Origin: JANYJZ01 sp964523395
GTDB taxonomy: Bacteria > Bacteroidota > Ignavibacteria > UBA10030 > SZUA-254
Direction: 5' to 3'
Assembly (NCBI GenBank): GCA_964523395.1
Contig: CAZFXS010000004.1
Location: 186,001-250,000, forward strand
DNA: 64,000 bases
Below the pieces are notes generated by a model that ran no database searches, was not told where the DNA came from, and saw only the letters and a list, made by a program, of their open reading frames with translations. The position numbers and the translations under genes are program-made. Shown here one piece after another: positions 1 to 8,035 of this stretch (position 1 is the stretch's first letter; the number at the start of each line of letters is the position of its first letter).

Positions 1-586
1 ACCACCCCGGAATGAATTTCACGTTGTCATCCAGCAATCCGAAACGTTCAAAATTCGATTTTACTTTTTCCATGGAAACTTTCAGGTAATCGTTTTGGCT
101 CATATCCCAACCATCATCACCCGATTTCGGTGCCGGCAATCCTTCGAATGAATCCGCCGGCCAGATATTCCGTTCGGTGATATTGTGCGCTTTCAAAAGC
201 GCGCGGAAGAAAATTGCAGTTCCGCCGCGCCAGACTCCGGTTTCAATAAAATCGCCTGGAACGTTGTTGCGCAACACTTCTTCAACACAATACTGGACGT
301 TATCCAGCCTCCGGTGTCCCACCATAGTATAACAGACAAGCGGCCAGCCGCTTCCTTCGTCGCGTTCATGCTGACTGAACGCGCGTTGTTTCACCAGCAA
401 AAGATTTTTCTTCTTCAGAAACTTCACAAGCGCGTCACGGAGAGGCACAATGACCGGCCGCAGTACCGGTGGAACCGCAAACCCCGGTGTCCCCGAATGA
501 ATCAGTGCCCACGAACTTTCATCGTAGATGGAGCCTGTAAGAATTTTTTTCAACAGCTCGAGATATTGGTGGTCAGCTTCTGTCAT
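1..586 (-). CDS. TylF/macrocin O-methyltransferase-like protein (3' end beyond the window)
   Basis: The minus strand reads open from an ATG at 586 to the window edge, giving about 195 residues. The translation holds the SAM-binding core typical of TylF-type O-methyltransferases (GDFIETGVWRGGTAIFFRAL, then the acidic loop ADSFEGLPAPK). Family members methylate sugar or polyketide hydroxyls using SAM; the substrate here cannot be told. The start lies 14 nt inside the end of the RDD-protein gene, so the two are probably translationally coupled. The C-terminal metal and acceptor region lies outside the window. The family call is fairly sure; the exact reaction is inference. Confidence 0.8.
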   Translation of the reverse strand, partial: MTEADHQYLELLKKILTGSIYDESSWALIHSGTPGFAVPPVLRPVIVPLRDALVKFLKKKNLLLVKQRAFSQHERDEGSGWPLVCYTMVGHRRLDNVQYCVEEVLRNNVPGDFIETGVWRGGTAIFFRALLKAHNITERNIWPADSFEGLPAPKSGDDGWDMSQNDYLKVSMEKVKSNFERFGLLDDNVKFIPGW

Positions 587-1172
587 TTTTTTTAGATGTG
601 TGATTTGAACGGTCATCGATAACAATCGTTTCGGCAATGCGGTCGTGAACAGTACGGCGATCTGTTCGGAGAAAGTACTGGAAAAACCCAAAGCCGAGCT
701 CCAGCGCTGACGCGCCATACCCGAGCGAGCGCTCGAATGAATGCCAGAGACTCATCTGTTCATGCACCAGCGAAACGATGCGGATGCGGCAGATTTTTTT
801 ACCAATCGTTTGTCCGTTAAAGAAATAAACGCTCAGCGTGAAGTAGCCAACCAGCCAGACAATGCTGTACCAGTTCTTAAAGAATGTAAATTGCAGATTA
901 ATATGCTCATCGGAAGAAATGATTCCCGTTTTCTGAATAAGAATCCCGCCGCCGACAGTGATCCCGACGAATAAAATTCCCGCGATCAGAAAATCGAGCA
1001 GAAGCGCAATCGCCCGGCGCGGGAATGATGCCAGAGGCAAACCTGAAAGCACTGACTCCCGAGAAGGATCTGGAGGACAATAATTATTTTGATTAATATT
1101 TCCACTCATTTTTTTTGGAACATGCTCTCGAATGTACCCATAACTTTGCAGAAACTCAATGCTTTCCTTCAT
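573..1172 (-). CDS. RDD family integral membrane protein
   Basis: This 199-residue protein has a hydrophilic N-terminus and then the RDD core. ASFPRRAIALLLDFLI carries the conserved Arg and Asp at the start of the first membrane helix. It continues with a second helix, the loop NGQTIGKKICRIRIVSL and a C-terminal DRRTVHDRIAETIVI that matches the end of the family. Two or three membrane helices are visible (around residues 53-78, 98-118 and perhaps 155-170). The family role is poorly defined; some members are ion transporters. Met22 (MSGNINQ) is an alternative start. It is the upstream gene of a pair with the methyltransferase. Confidence 0.78.
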   Translation of the reverse strand: MKESIEFLQSYGYIREHVPKKMSGNINQNNYCPPDPSRESVLSGLPLASFPRRAIALLLDFLIAGILFVGITVGGGILIQKTGIISSDEHINLQFTFFKNWYSIVWLVGYFTLSVYFFNGQTIGKKICRIRIVSLVHEQMSLWHSFERSLGYGASALELGFGFFQYFLRTDRRTVHDRIAETIVIDDRSNHTSKKNDRS

Positions 1173-1357
1173 GCCGGTGTGTGTCGCCCGATACCGACAT
1201 CAACACGCCAATCAGCCATCTCTTTTGTCGCCCTGTAACGACAGATTTTATCGATTTTCTTTAAAATCAATTATTTCAGCTCTTTTTCTCCACTTTTAAG
1301 CAACGGCACGGGATTTGTCAGTATCTCACCTGTTCATTCACGCACATTAAACAGTTC

Positions 1358-1552
1358 ATGCAAAAACACATACTCATCATCGATGATGATACACAGGAGC
1401 TTCGCAAGTTAAGAGAGATTCTTACACGCGAAGGGTACGATATCATGACGGCAACTGATAAGCAGACGGCAATTCAGATTTCCGAGAAAGTACCAATCGG
1501 TTTTATCCTTGCAAAAGCATCGATGCTCGGTTTTCCCAATGAAAAACAATAA
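1358..1552 (+). CDS. Truncated response-regulator receiver domain
   Basis: The 64 residues begin like a CheY-type receiver: HILIIDDDTQE holds the acidic Mg-binding pocket and is followed by helix 1 and LTREGYDIMTA. A normal receiver has about 120 residues. This one stops just after the third strand, and where the phospho-accepting Asp should be it reads FILAKASML, with Lys or Ala instead. It cannot act as a normal phosphoreceiver and is either a remnant or a very short decoy domain. It ends 30 nt before the first Asp-box gene and may be read on the same transcript. Confidence 0.5.
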   Translation: MQKHILIIDDDTQELRKLREILTREGYDIMTATDKQTAIQISEKVPIGFILAKASMLGFPNEKQ

Positions 1553-1582
1553 TCATTCACATTCATTTATAAGGTAATCTCT

Positions 1583-3676
1583 ATGAACACTTTGTTGAAA
1601 ACGATTTGTATTGCTCTTTGCGTTTATACAACCGGTCTGTCTCAATGGCTGCAAACTTCGGGTCCGGAAGGCGGCGCCGCCTTCGCAATCTTTGCCGACG
1701 GCAGTAATCTCTACGCGGGTATGGCGGGAAATGCCGGAGTGTTCCGGTCAACCGACGGCGGTGCGACCTGGGAGCAAAAAATCAACGGCATGAACTATCA
1801 GTCCACCACTGTTATTAGCAAAAGCGGTTCCTATCTTCTCGCCACCGGAACTGTCGGTTTGTACCGCTCAACCGATAACGGCGACACCTGGGTTGCGGCT
1901 ACAGGATTACCGCCGGGACACGGCGTGAACTCACTGGCAGTTGACGGAGCGAATGTTATCGCGGGAACATCCGGAAAAGGCATTTATGTTTCAACCGATA
2001 ATGGCGATACATGGACACCTGCAAGCACAGGACTTCCCGGCGCAGGCGCCACCACCACGGTCGGAAATGTTGTTATCAACGGTTCAACCATTCTCACCAG
2101 CGCTTCGGATTTCGGTACGACAACAACAATGTACCGTTCCACAAATTTTGGCGCTTCATGGACAGCGGCTGCGACCGGCCTTCCCGCCGATTATTCATTG
2201 TATTACGGAATGTGCATCGACGGATCTACAATCTATGCCGGCGGCGCGTATCTTTATAAAACTACCAACAACGGCGACACCTGGACACCGGTCGAGAATG
2301 GAATTCCCAACTACTCCAGCATCATGAGTATTTCCGCAAACGGGACTTCCATCTTCGCGGCTGCAATGAATTACATCTACCGCACTACGGATGGCGGCTC
2401 TAACTGGAGTCCAGCAACCGGCGGTTTGCCGTTTATGAATTTCATGTCGGTACGGATTGCAGGTTCAACTGTCTACGCCGGTTCAATTGCCAATGGTATA
2501 TACAGTTCAACGGATAATGGGGTCACGTGGACACAAAAAGTCAACGGTTTAAAGGCAAGAGATATGAGTGGATTCCTTATCGACGGGACGACGCTCTATG
2601 CCAACGGCAACAGCATATTCAAGACTTCAGATAACGGAGATACGTGGGAGAATGTTCGCGGCAATCTTAAAGACTCCTCAAGCATGCCTACACTTGTGTA
2701 TGTCAACGGTTCAACGATGTTCGAACGCGATTTCCCGGCGACAGGCCTCGAGCGTTCAACGGACGGCGGCGCTACATGGACTGTCGTTGGCAACGGTTTG
2801 TCACCATTCGGCACTGTCACCGGAATCGTCGATGTCCCTGGCGGATTGCTGACTGCCAGCAACCGTGTCTATAAAAGCAGTGATAACGGCGATAACTGGG
2901 TGCAGGTTGATTCATCGCTTGGATTGTTTGTCAGTTTTTCAGCTTTGACAAAAATCGGCACTACTGTTTATGCATATGGACTCGGGGTTGCCAAATCCAC
3001 AGACGACGGGGCAACATGGGTAAAAGCCGATTCTGGTTTGCCGGCGTTTTATTCACCGTCTACTCTTGTCGGAAATGGTTCAGGTTTATACGTATCAAGC
3101 GGGTTTACGTCTGGCATCTATCGTTCAACCAATGACGGGCAATCATGGTCGTTGTGGACCAGCGGCGCTTATTCACAACTGCTCATTCACGGAAACGACC
3201 TTTTCGGATGCCGGGACAATGACGGCATCTTCATTCGTAAAAACTTCACAGGCGCTTTTACCAGAATTTCTACCGGGCTGCCGAGCCCTAATTTCCTTTA
3301 CACGTTTGTCATCCACAATGGATGGATGTTTGCAGGTACCGGCGGTAATAGTGTCTGGCGCAGGCCTTTGTCGGATGTTACGGCTGTGGAAGAGATCGCC
3401 GGAACTCTTCCAACGGAGTTTATGCTTTCTCAGAATTATCCAAACCCGTTTAATCCAATGACAAACTTCGAATTACGAATTGCGGATTTCGGATTTGTGA
3501 CGCTTCGGGTGTACGATGTACTTGGAAGGGAAGTTACATCTCTGGTGAACGAGACGCTTCAACCCGGGACCTACAAAGTATCGTGGGACGCAGGCAATCA
3601 GACCAGCGGAGTTTATTATTATAAACTACAGGCGGGAAATTATTCCGAAACGAAAAAGATGTTGCTCGTCAAATAA
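1583..3676 (+). CDS. Secreted Asp-box beta-propeller protein with T9SS sorting domain (paralogue 1)
   Basis: The 697-residue protein has a signal peptide (residues 1-20, ending near TGLSQ). About twelve sialidase-type Asp-box repeats of the form S-T-D-x-G-x-T-W (RSTDGGATWEQK, RSTDNGDTWVAA, KSTDDGATWVKA and others) run from about 55 to 530. Residues from about 615 form a type A T9SS sorting domain (NYPNPFNPMT, RVYDVLGREV, SGVYYYKLQAGNYSETKKM). Asp boxes mark beta-propeller folds as in sortilin, photosystem assembly factor Ycf48 and exosialidases; no catalytic residues of a glycosidase are evident, so a binding or adhesin role is more likely. It is first of three tandem paralogues. The sorting domain contains a heptamer-repeat insertion (3467-3495). 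Confidence 0.85.
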   Translation: MNTLLKTICIALCVYTTGLSQWLQTSGPEGGAAFAIFADGSNLYAGMAGNAGVFRSTDGGATWEQKINGMNYQSTTVISKSGSYLLATGTVGLYRSTDNGDTWVAATGLPPGHGVNSLAVDGANVIAGTSGKGIYVSTDNGDTWTPASTGLPGAGATTTVGNVVINGSTILTSASDFGTTTTMYRSTNFGASWTAAATGLPADYSLYYGMCIDGSTIYAGGAYLYKTTNNGDTWTPVENGIPNYSSIMSISANGTSIFAAAMNYIYRTTDGGSNWSPATGGLPFMNFMSVRIAGSTVYAGSIANGIYSSTDNGVTWTQKVNGLKARDMSGFLIDGTTLYANGNSIFKTSDNGDTWENVRGNLKDSSSMPTLVYVNGSTMFERDFPATGLERSTDGGATWTVVGNGLSPFGTVTGIVDVPGGLLTASNRVYKSSDNGDNWVQVDSSLGLFVSFSALTKIGTTVYAYGLGVAKSTDDGATWVKADSGLPAFYSPSTLVGNGSGLYVSSGFTSGIYRSTNDGQSWSLWTSGAYSQLLIHGNDLFGCRDNDGIFIRKNFTGAFTRISTGLPSPNFLYTFVIHNGWMFAGTGGNSVWRRPLSDVTAVEEIAGTLPTEFMLSQNYPNPFNPMTNFELRIADFGFVTLRVYDVLGREVTSLVNETLQPGTYKVSWDAGNQTSGVYYYKLQAGNYSETKKMLLVK
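3467..3495 (+). repeat. Four-unit heptamer array inside T9SS tail, copy 1
   Basis: The DNA can be written as four heptamers (TTCGAAT, TACGAAT, TGCGGAT, TTCGGAT) plus one base. It encodes FELRIADFGF within the sorting domain, just after the NPFNP motif. Nearly the same array recurs at 5601-5629 and 7811-7839. Confidence 0.7.
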
Positions 3677-3710
3677 TGCTGTTTATCCTTTAGAAGGAAG
3701 GAAAATTGAA

Positions 3711-5810
3711 ATGAAAATGTTTGTGTGTGTGCTCGCGACTATTGTGCTCTGTAACATTGCAGCGGCTCAATGGATACAAACAAATGGTCCATCCGGCGGT
3801 ACTGTGACACGTCTTGTCACTAATGAGACAAACGGTTACCTTTTTGCGCTGGCAAGCGGTGACGCGTACCGTTCAACCGATCAAGGTACCACCTGGACGC
3901 GAAGCACTGCCAGTCTTCAGGCAAATCTCGGCGCTACTACAATAACAGCATCGGGAACATCGGTCTATATCGGCATCGGAAGCGGAAATACCACATATAT
4001 CCTCTCCCGTTCGACCGATAACGGCGACACATGGACACCGGCAACCGCAACAGGCATACCGGCATTCTATATTCCTTCCGCAATGACAGTTACCGGTTCC
4101 AGACTGCTGCTCTACGCAACCTACCTTCTTGGTGGAGGAAAAATGTTCGCTTCCACCGACGGAGGTGAAAATTTTACCGAATCCGGAGCAGGTTTACCGA
4201 CCAATTTCGCCGCAGGATATTTTACGCAGAAGGGTTCAACAATCTTTGCCAGCAACACTAACCCGGGAATCTATCAATCGACTGATAATGGAGTAAACTG
4301 GACAAAATCCAATTCTACCATCGGAGGCATCACCGGATTGACATCAAACTCTTCAGGAGTCTTTGTTTCTACCAGCACAACCGGAGTTTACCGATCTAAT
4401 GGCACGGATACGGTCTGGACAAAAATTAATCCCGACACTCCGTCGAACTTTACTTCTTCGATTCTCGCGACATCCACAAATCTTTTCATTGCTCTTGGCG
4501 GCGCGATGATGCGCGCAGACCAAAATGGTGGCTCGTGGGACAGTGCACGCGTCGGACTCCCACCGTATAACGCAGGCACAGCCATCAGCGCCATTACTAA
4601 AACCGGTTCAAGCATCCTCTGTGCGTACGCAAAGCACGGCATTTACCGCACTACCGATAACGGCGTAAACTGGTTTCAGTCTCACGAGGGAGTGAAGTCG
4701 TTAAAAATCAACGGCATTCATGCAAGCAATGGATATTTATTTGCAGCGGGAGATCAATATGGGAATTTCAGAAGCGCCGATCACGGAGACACGTGGACAG
4801 AAATCAACAATGGTATTTCCGTAACAGCTGGCTGGTTTTGTTTTGCGCGCGTCGGATCAGATGTGCTCGCAGGCGCCGGTTCATCTCTGCTGTACCGGAG
4901 TTCAGATAACGGAAATAACTGGACATTAAGCAACTCCGGATTCGCTCTTACCAACTCATTCGCGTTTTATGTTGAAGGCAACACCGTCTACACCACAGGA
5001 GCAGCCGGTGTATCGAAATCGACAGATGGCGGATTGACGTGGAACACGCTTCCTGCGGGTTATCTCTTCTATGAAGGAGGGCTCGATATCTGGAAAGACG
5101 GTTCGAACATCCTGACCGGGTCTAATGTCGCAAGTCATCGCTCAACCGATGACGGTGCGTCATGGACAACAACCGCCGGAGCGATAGGAGCATTTACACA
5201 AATGGATTCAGTTCTTTTCAACGCTTCGCTTACTCTTGGTGTAAGAAAATCAACAGATCATGGTGCGAGCTGGACGGCGACAGGAAGTTTTCCGTTTACG
5301 GTTGGCCCGCAATGTCTTACGGCCAAAGGGCAGGATCTTTATGCCGGAACGAATGACGGTGTTTATCGCTCAACAAATTACGGAACTACGTGGACTGCAA
5401 TTAATGACGGCTTTGCCCCGAAAACCTCTATCTACAAAATAACATTTGACGACCAGTATCTTTATGCGGGGACAGTTACGCGCAGTGTCTGGCGGCGGCC
5501 GCTTTCCGAAATCACTGACGTGAAGGAAATCTCTCAGGAAATTCCCTCTTCATATTCTCTCAGCCAGAATTATCCGAACCCGTTTAATCCAACGACAAAT
5601 TTCGAATTACGAATTGCGAATTTCGGATTTGTGTCGGTGAAAATATTTGATGTGCTTGGAAACGAAATAACGACGCTGGTAAATGAATCGCTACAACCCG
5701 GAACTTACAATGTATCTTGGAATGCAAGCAATCAGCCCAGCGGCGTGTATTATTACAGGCTTTCGTCAGGGTCATTTTCCCAAACAAAAAAATTATTACT
5801 GATGAAATAA
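3711..5810 (+). CDS. Secreted Asp-box beta-propeller protein with T9SS sorting domain (paralogue 2)
   Basis: This 699-residue paralogue of the preceding gene starts 34 nt after it, behind a GGAAGGA ribosome-binding stretch. A signal peptide (about residues 1-19, ending AAAQ) is followed by roughly thirteen Asp-box-like repeats (RSTDQGTTWTRS, QSTDNGVNWTKS, RSSDNGNNWTLS, KSTDHGASWTAT). A C-terminal T9SS type A domain follows (NYPNPFNPTT, KIFDVLGNEI, KKLLLMK). Some boxes are degenerate (RSNGTDTVWTKI), as expected of structural repeats. Export through the inner membrane by Sec and across the outer membrane by T9SS is inferred from the two terminal signals. Function is unknown; surface attachment or a propeller scaffold is likely. 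Confidence 0.85.
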   Translation: MKMFVCVLATIVLCNIAAAQWIQTNGPSGGTVTRLVTNETNGYLFALASGDAYRSTDQGTTWTRSTASLQANLGATTITASGTSVYIGIGSGNTTYILSRSTDNGDTWTPATATGIPAFYIPSAMTVTGSRLLLYATYLLGGGKMFASTDGGENFTESGAGLPTNFAAGYFTQKGSTIFASNTNPGIYQSTDNGVNWTKSNSTIGGITGLTSNSSGVFVSTSTTGVYRSNGTDTVWTKINPDTPSNFTSSILATSTNLFIALGGAMMRADQNGGSWDSARVGLPPYNAGTAISAITKTGSSILCAYAKHGIYRTTDNGVNWFQSHEGVKSLKINGIHASNGYLFAAGDQYGNFRSADHGDTWTEINNGISVTAGWFCFARVGSDVLAGAGSSLLYRSSDNGNNWTLSNSGFALTNSFAFYVEGNTVYTTGAAGVSKSTDGGLTWNTLPAGYLFYEGGLDIWKDGSNILTGSNVASHRSTDDGASWTTTAGAIGAFTQMDSVLFNASLTLGVRKSTDHGASWTATGSFPFTVGPQCLTAKGQDLYAGTNDGVYRSTNYGTTWTAINDGFAPKTSIYKITFDDQYLYAGTVTRSVWRRPLSEITDVKEISQEIPSSYSLSQNYPNPFNPTTNFELRIANFGFVSVKIFDVLGNEITTLVNESLQPGTYNVSWNASNQPSGVYYYRLSSGSFSQTKKLLLMK
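5601..5629 (+). repeat. Four-unit heptamer array inside T9SS tail, copy 2
   Basis: TTCGAAT, TACGAAT, TGCGAAT and TTCGGAT follow directly and encode FELRIANFGF. It differs from copy 1 at one base in this stretch and is identical to copy 3. Confidence 0.7.
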
Positions 5811-5854
5811 ACGGGAGTGCGGGGGCAACAACAAACAATAGGAGGAAACATTGT

Positions 5855-8020
5855 ATGAACATACTGTTACAGATCTGCCTGATTATCGTTGCAACATCGC
5901 TGACAGTTGCACAGCCTTTTTGGGAACGGTTGCCGGGACCAAATGCTACTCACAGCATTAATTGCCTTAAGGAGGATGCCGCCGGTGGAAAATTGTATGC
6001 CGGTACTGCCCTCGGTGGCGGGATATATGTATCGGCCGATAACGGGGCTACGTGGTCCCTTAAAGCTTCTGGTTTGGATCCGAACGCTTCAATCCTTGAT
6101 ATTGAAACCGATAACGCCGGCAACGTGTACGCCCTTGGTGTTAAAACATACAAATCAACAAACGGAGGCGATACATGGGAAAAACTTGACAATAGCACCG
6201 ACGGCATGACTACATTACATATTACATCCGGAGGAGTTATTTTTGCAGGGCAAGAAACAGCTGTAGGAAACGGGATTACCAGATCAACCGATGGCGGAAC
6301 TACCTGGGAATTTGCCAGAACCGGCCTTCCCACAACCATTCTCGGCCCATTCACCTATTATCGCAGTGTCTCGAGTATTACCTCCGATGGTTCCGGAAAT
6401 CTCTACTGCACAGTAAATGGCGGAAATGCGTCCACTGAAGCCGGAGTGTACAAATCAACAAACAATGGCGATACATGGACACGCACAAGCAACGGTTTGC
6501 TTGCAAACGTTAGCGTCGAGCCGGTACTGTACAGTCCGAACGGAATGATATATGCCGCGGTCAGAAACCGGGTGTACCACAGCACTGACGCAGGCGCAAG
6601 CTGGGTTCTCGGCGATTCCATTCCAATGGCGAACTCCACCCTCATCAGCCGGCTGGCGGTGAATTCTTCGCATCAGATTTTTGCAGGTACAACGGCCGGA
6701 GTCTTCCGTGCCGCGAAAGGCGGAATTGGCTGGGCTTCAATCAACGTTCCTTCAAGCAGTAATTACGATTTCATTGTTACTTCAGCAAACGCATACCTTG
6801 CGGCACCCCTTGAGATCTGGGGAACGCACGGCGGCATTCACCAATCAACCGACGATGGGGCTACATGGAACACATTAAACAACGGCATAAATAACACACC
6901 GACATTCGCTCTCAAAGTCGGCTCCTCCGGCGTTATTTTGAACGGACTTGGCGGCGGCAGAGTTGAATTCTCTTATGATAATGGTGCCACATTTACGCGG
7001 GCGTATCTTTCATACACCGGCCTCTTCACATTTGCTGCTCTTGCCGCGTTTGAAGAGAATCCTTCCGGCACCATTGTCGCAGCAACCGGAGAAGGGCTGC
7101 ACACATCAACTGATCAAGGTGTTACGTGGACTAAAACATCGTCAGTCTCAAATCAGCGCGCATTGACATTAGACCAGAGCGGGAATTTTTTCGCAGCCAA
7201 CGGAAGCGGCGCGTACAAATCAACAGATAACGGACAAACGTGGAATTCACTCGGCGGGGGCGGTGATGCCTATGGCATATTGGTAACACAGGCCGGTACA
7301 ATTCTGACAGGAACGTATAACAGCGGTGTTAACCGCACAACCGACGGCGGTACAACATGGACGAATTCGGGTACCATCGTGTTTGGTAATGTAACGATAG
7401 GAAAATTTGTTCAGCTTGACAATGGAACGATTTATACGCACGCTCTTCTCGGAATTTTCAAATCGACGGATGACGGCGCAACATGGGCAGCCCTGACAGG
7501 AACACCCATTGGCGTACAATCCAGGAAAATTGAAAGCACCGGCAATATATTACTGCTTGGTACTCCGGAGGGGCTTTACAAAACCATAGACGGCGGCGCA
7601 AACTGGACAAAACACGCCGACGGCCTCATGAATACTGTTCTCGATCATCTTTCTGTTGGACCCGATGGACGGTTGTACGGCGCAGGCGGCGCCGGAATTT
7701 ACCGCACAACAAATCCGATTACCACCGGCGTCGAACTATCATCCAATATCATTCCATCAGCGTTCGAACTTACACAGAATTATCCGAACCCGTTTAACCC
7801 AATGACAAATTTCGAATTACGAATTGCGAATTTCGGATTCGTGACGTTACGTATTTACGATATGCTTGGAAAAGAAGTCGCATCGCTGATTAACAAAACG
7901 CTTCAACCCGGAATATACAAAGTTTCGTGGGACGCGGGTGCACAACCCAGCGGTGTATATTTTTACCGTCTCACCGCAGGTGAATTTAATCAAACAAAAC
8001 AAATGATACTCATCAAATAA
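5855..8020 (+). CDS. Secreted Asp-box beta-propeller protein with T9SS sorting domain (paralogue 3)
   Basis: The open frame begins at 5717 inside the previous gene, but the ATG at 5855 sits 9 nt behind AGGAGG and opens a good signal peptide (MNILLQICLIIVATSLTVAQ), so the protein is 721 residues. It carries about thirteen Asp-box-like repeats (KSTNGGDTWEKL, RSTDGGTTWEFA, KSTDNGQTWNSL, KTIDGGANWTKH) and a T9SS type A tail (NYPNPFNPMT, RIYDMLGKEV, KQMILIK). It shares the repeat pattern of its two upstream neighbours but is more diverged from them. The three genes and the PQQ-like gene downstream have short gaps and probably form one operon. Confidence 0.85.
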   Translation: MNILLQICLIIVATSLTVAQPFWERLPGPNATHSINCLKEDAAGGKLYAGTALGGGIYVSADNGATWSLKASGLDPNASILDIETDNAGNVYALGVKTYKSTNGGDTWEKLDNSTDGMTTLHITSGGVIFAGQETAVGNGITRSTDGGTTWEFARTGLPTTILGPFTYYRSVSSITSDGSGNLYCTVNGGNASTEAGVYKSTNNGDTWTRTSNGLLANVSVEPVLYSPNGMIYAAVRNRVYHSTDAGASWVLGDSIPMANSTLISRLAVNSSHQIFAGTTAGVFRAAKGGIGWASINVPSSSNYDFIVTSANAYLAAPLEIWGTHGGIHQSTDDGATWNTLNNGINNTPTFALKVGSSGVILNGLGGGRVEFSYDNGATFTRAYLSYTGLFTFAALAAFEENPSGTIVAATGEGLHTSTDQGVTWTKTSSVSNQRALTLDQSGNFFAANGSGAYKSTDNGQTWNSLGGGGDAYGILVTQAGTILTGTYNSGVNRTTDGGTTWTNSGTIVFGNVTIGKFVQLDNGTIYTHALLGIFKSTDDGATWAALTGTPIGVQSRKIESTGNILLLGTPEGLYKTIDGGANWTKHADGLMNTVLDHLSVGPDGRLYGAGGAGIYRTTNPITTGVELSSNIIPSAFELTQNYPNPFNPMTNFELRIANFGFVTLRIYDMLGKEVASLINKTLQPGIYKVSWDAGAQPSGVYFYRLTAGEFNQTKQMILIK
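7811..7839 (+). repeat. Four-unit heptamer array inside T9SS tail, copy 3
   Basis: The same four heptamers as copy 2, encoding FELRIANFGF. The surrounding sorting-domain codons differ more between the genes than this block does. Confidence 0.7.
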
Positions 8021-8035
8021 TCAGGAGAACAATCA

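Noticed and set aside
185..595. 136-codon plus-strand open frame at the window start
   Set aside because: The minus strand encodes a recognisable TylF-type methyltransferase over the same bases.
1583..8020. Direct repeats in the propeller genes as a possible CRISPR or tandem-repeat array
   Set aside because: The repeats are protein-level Asp boxes with irregular DNA spacing and no spacer-repeat structure.
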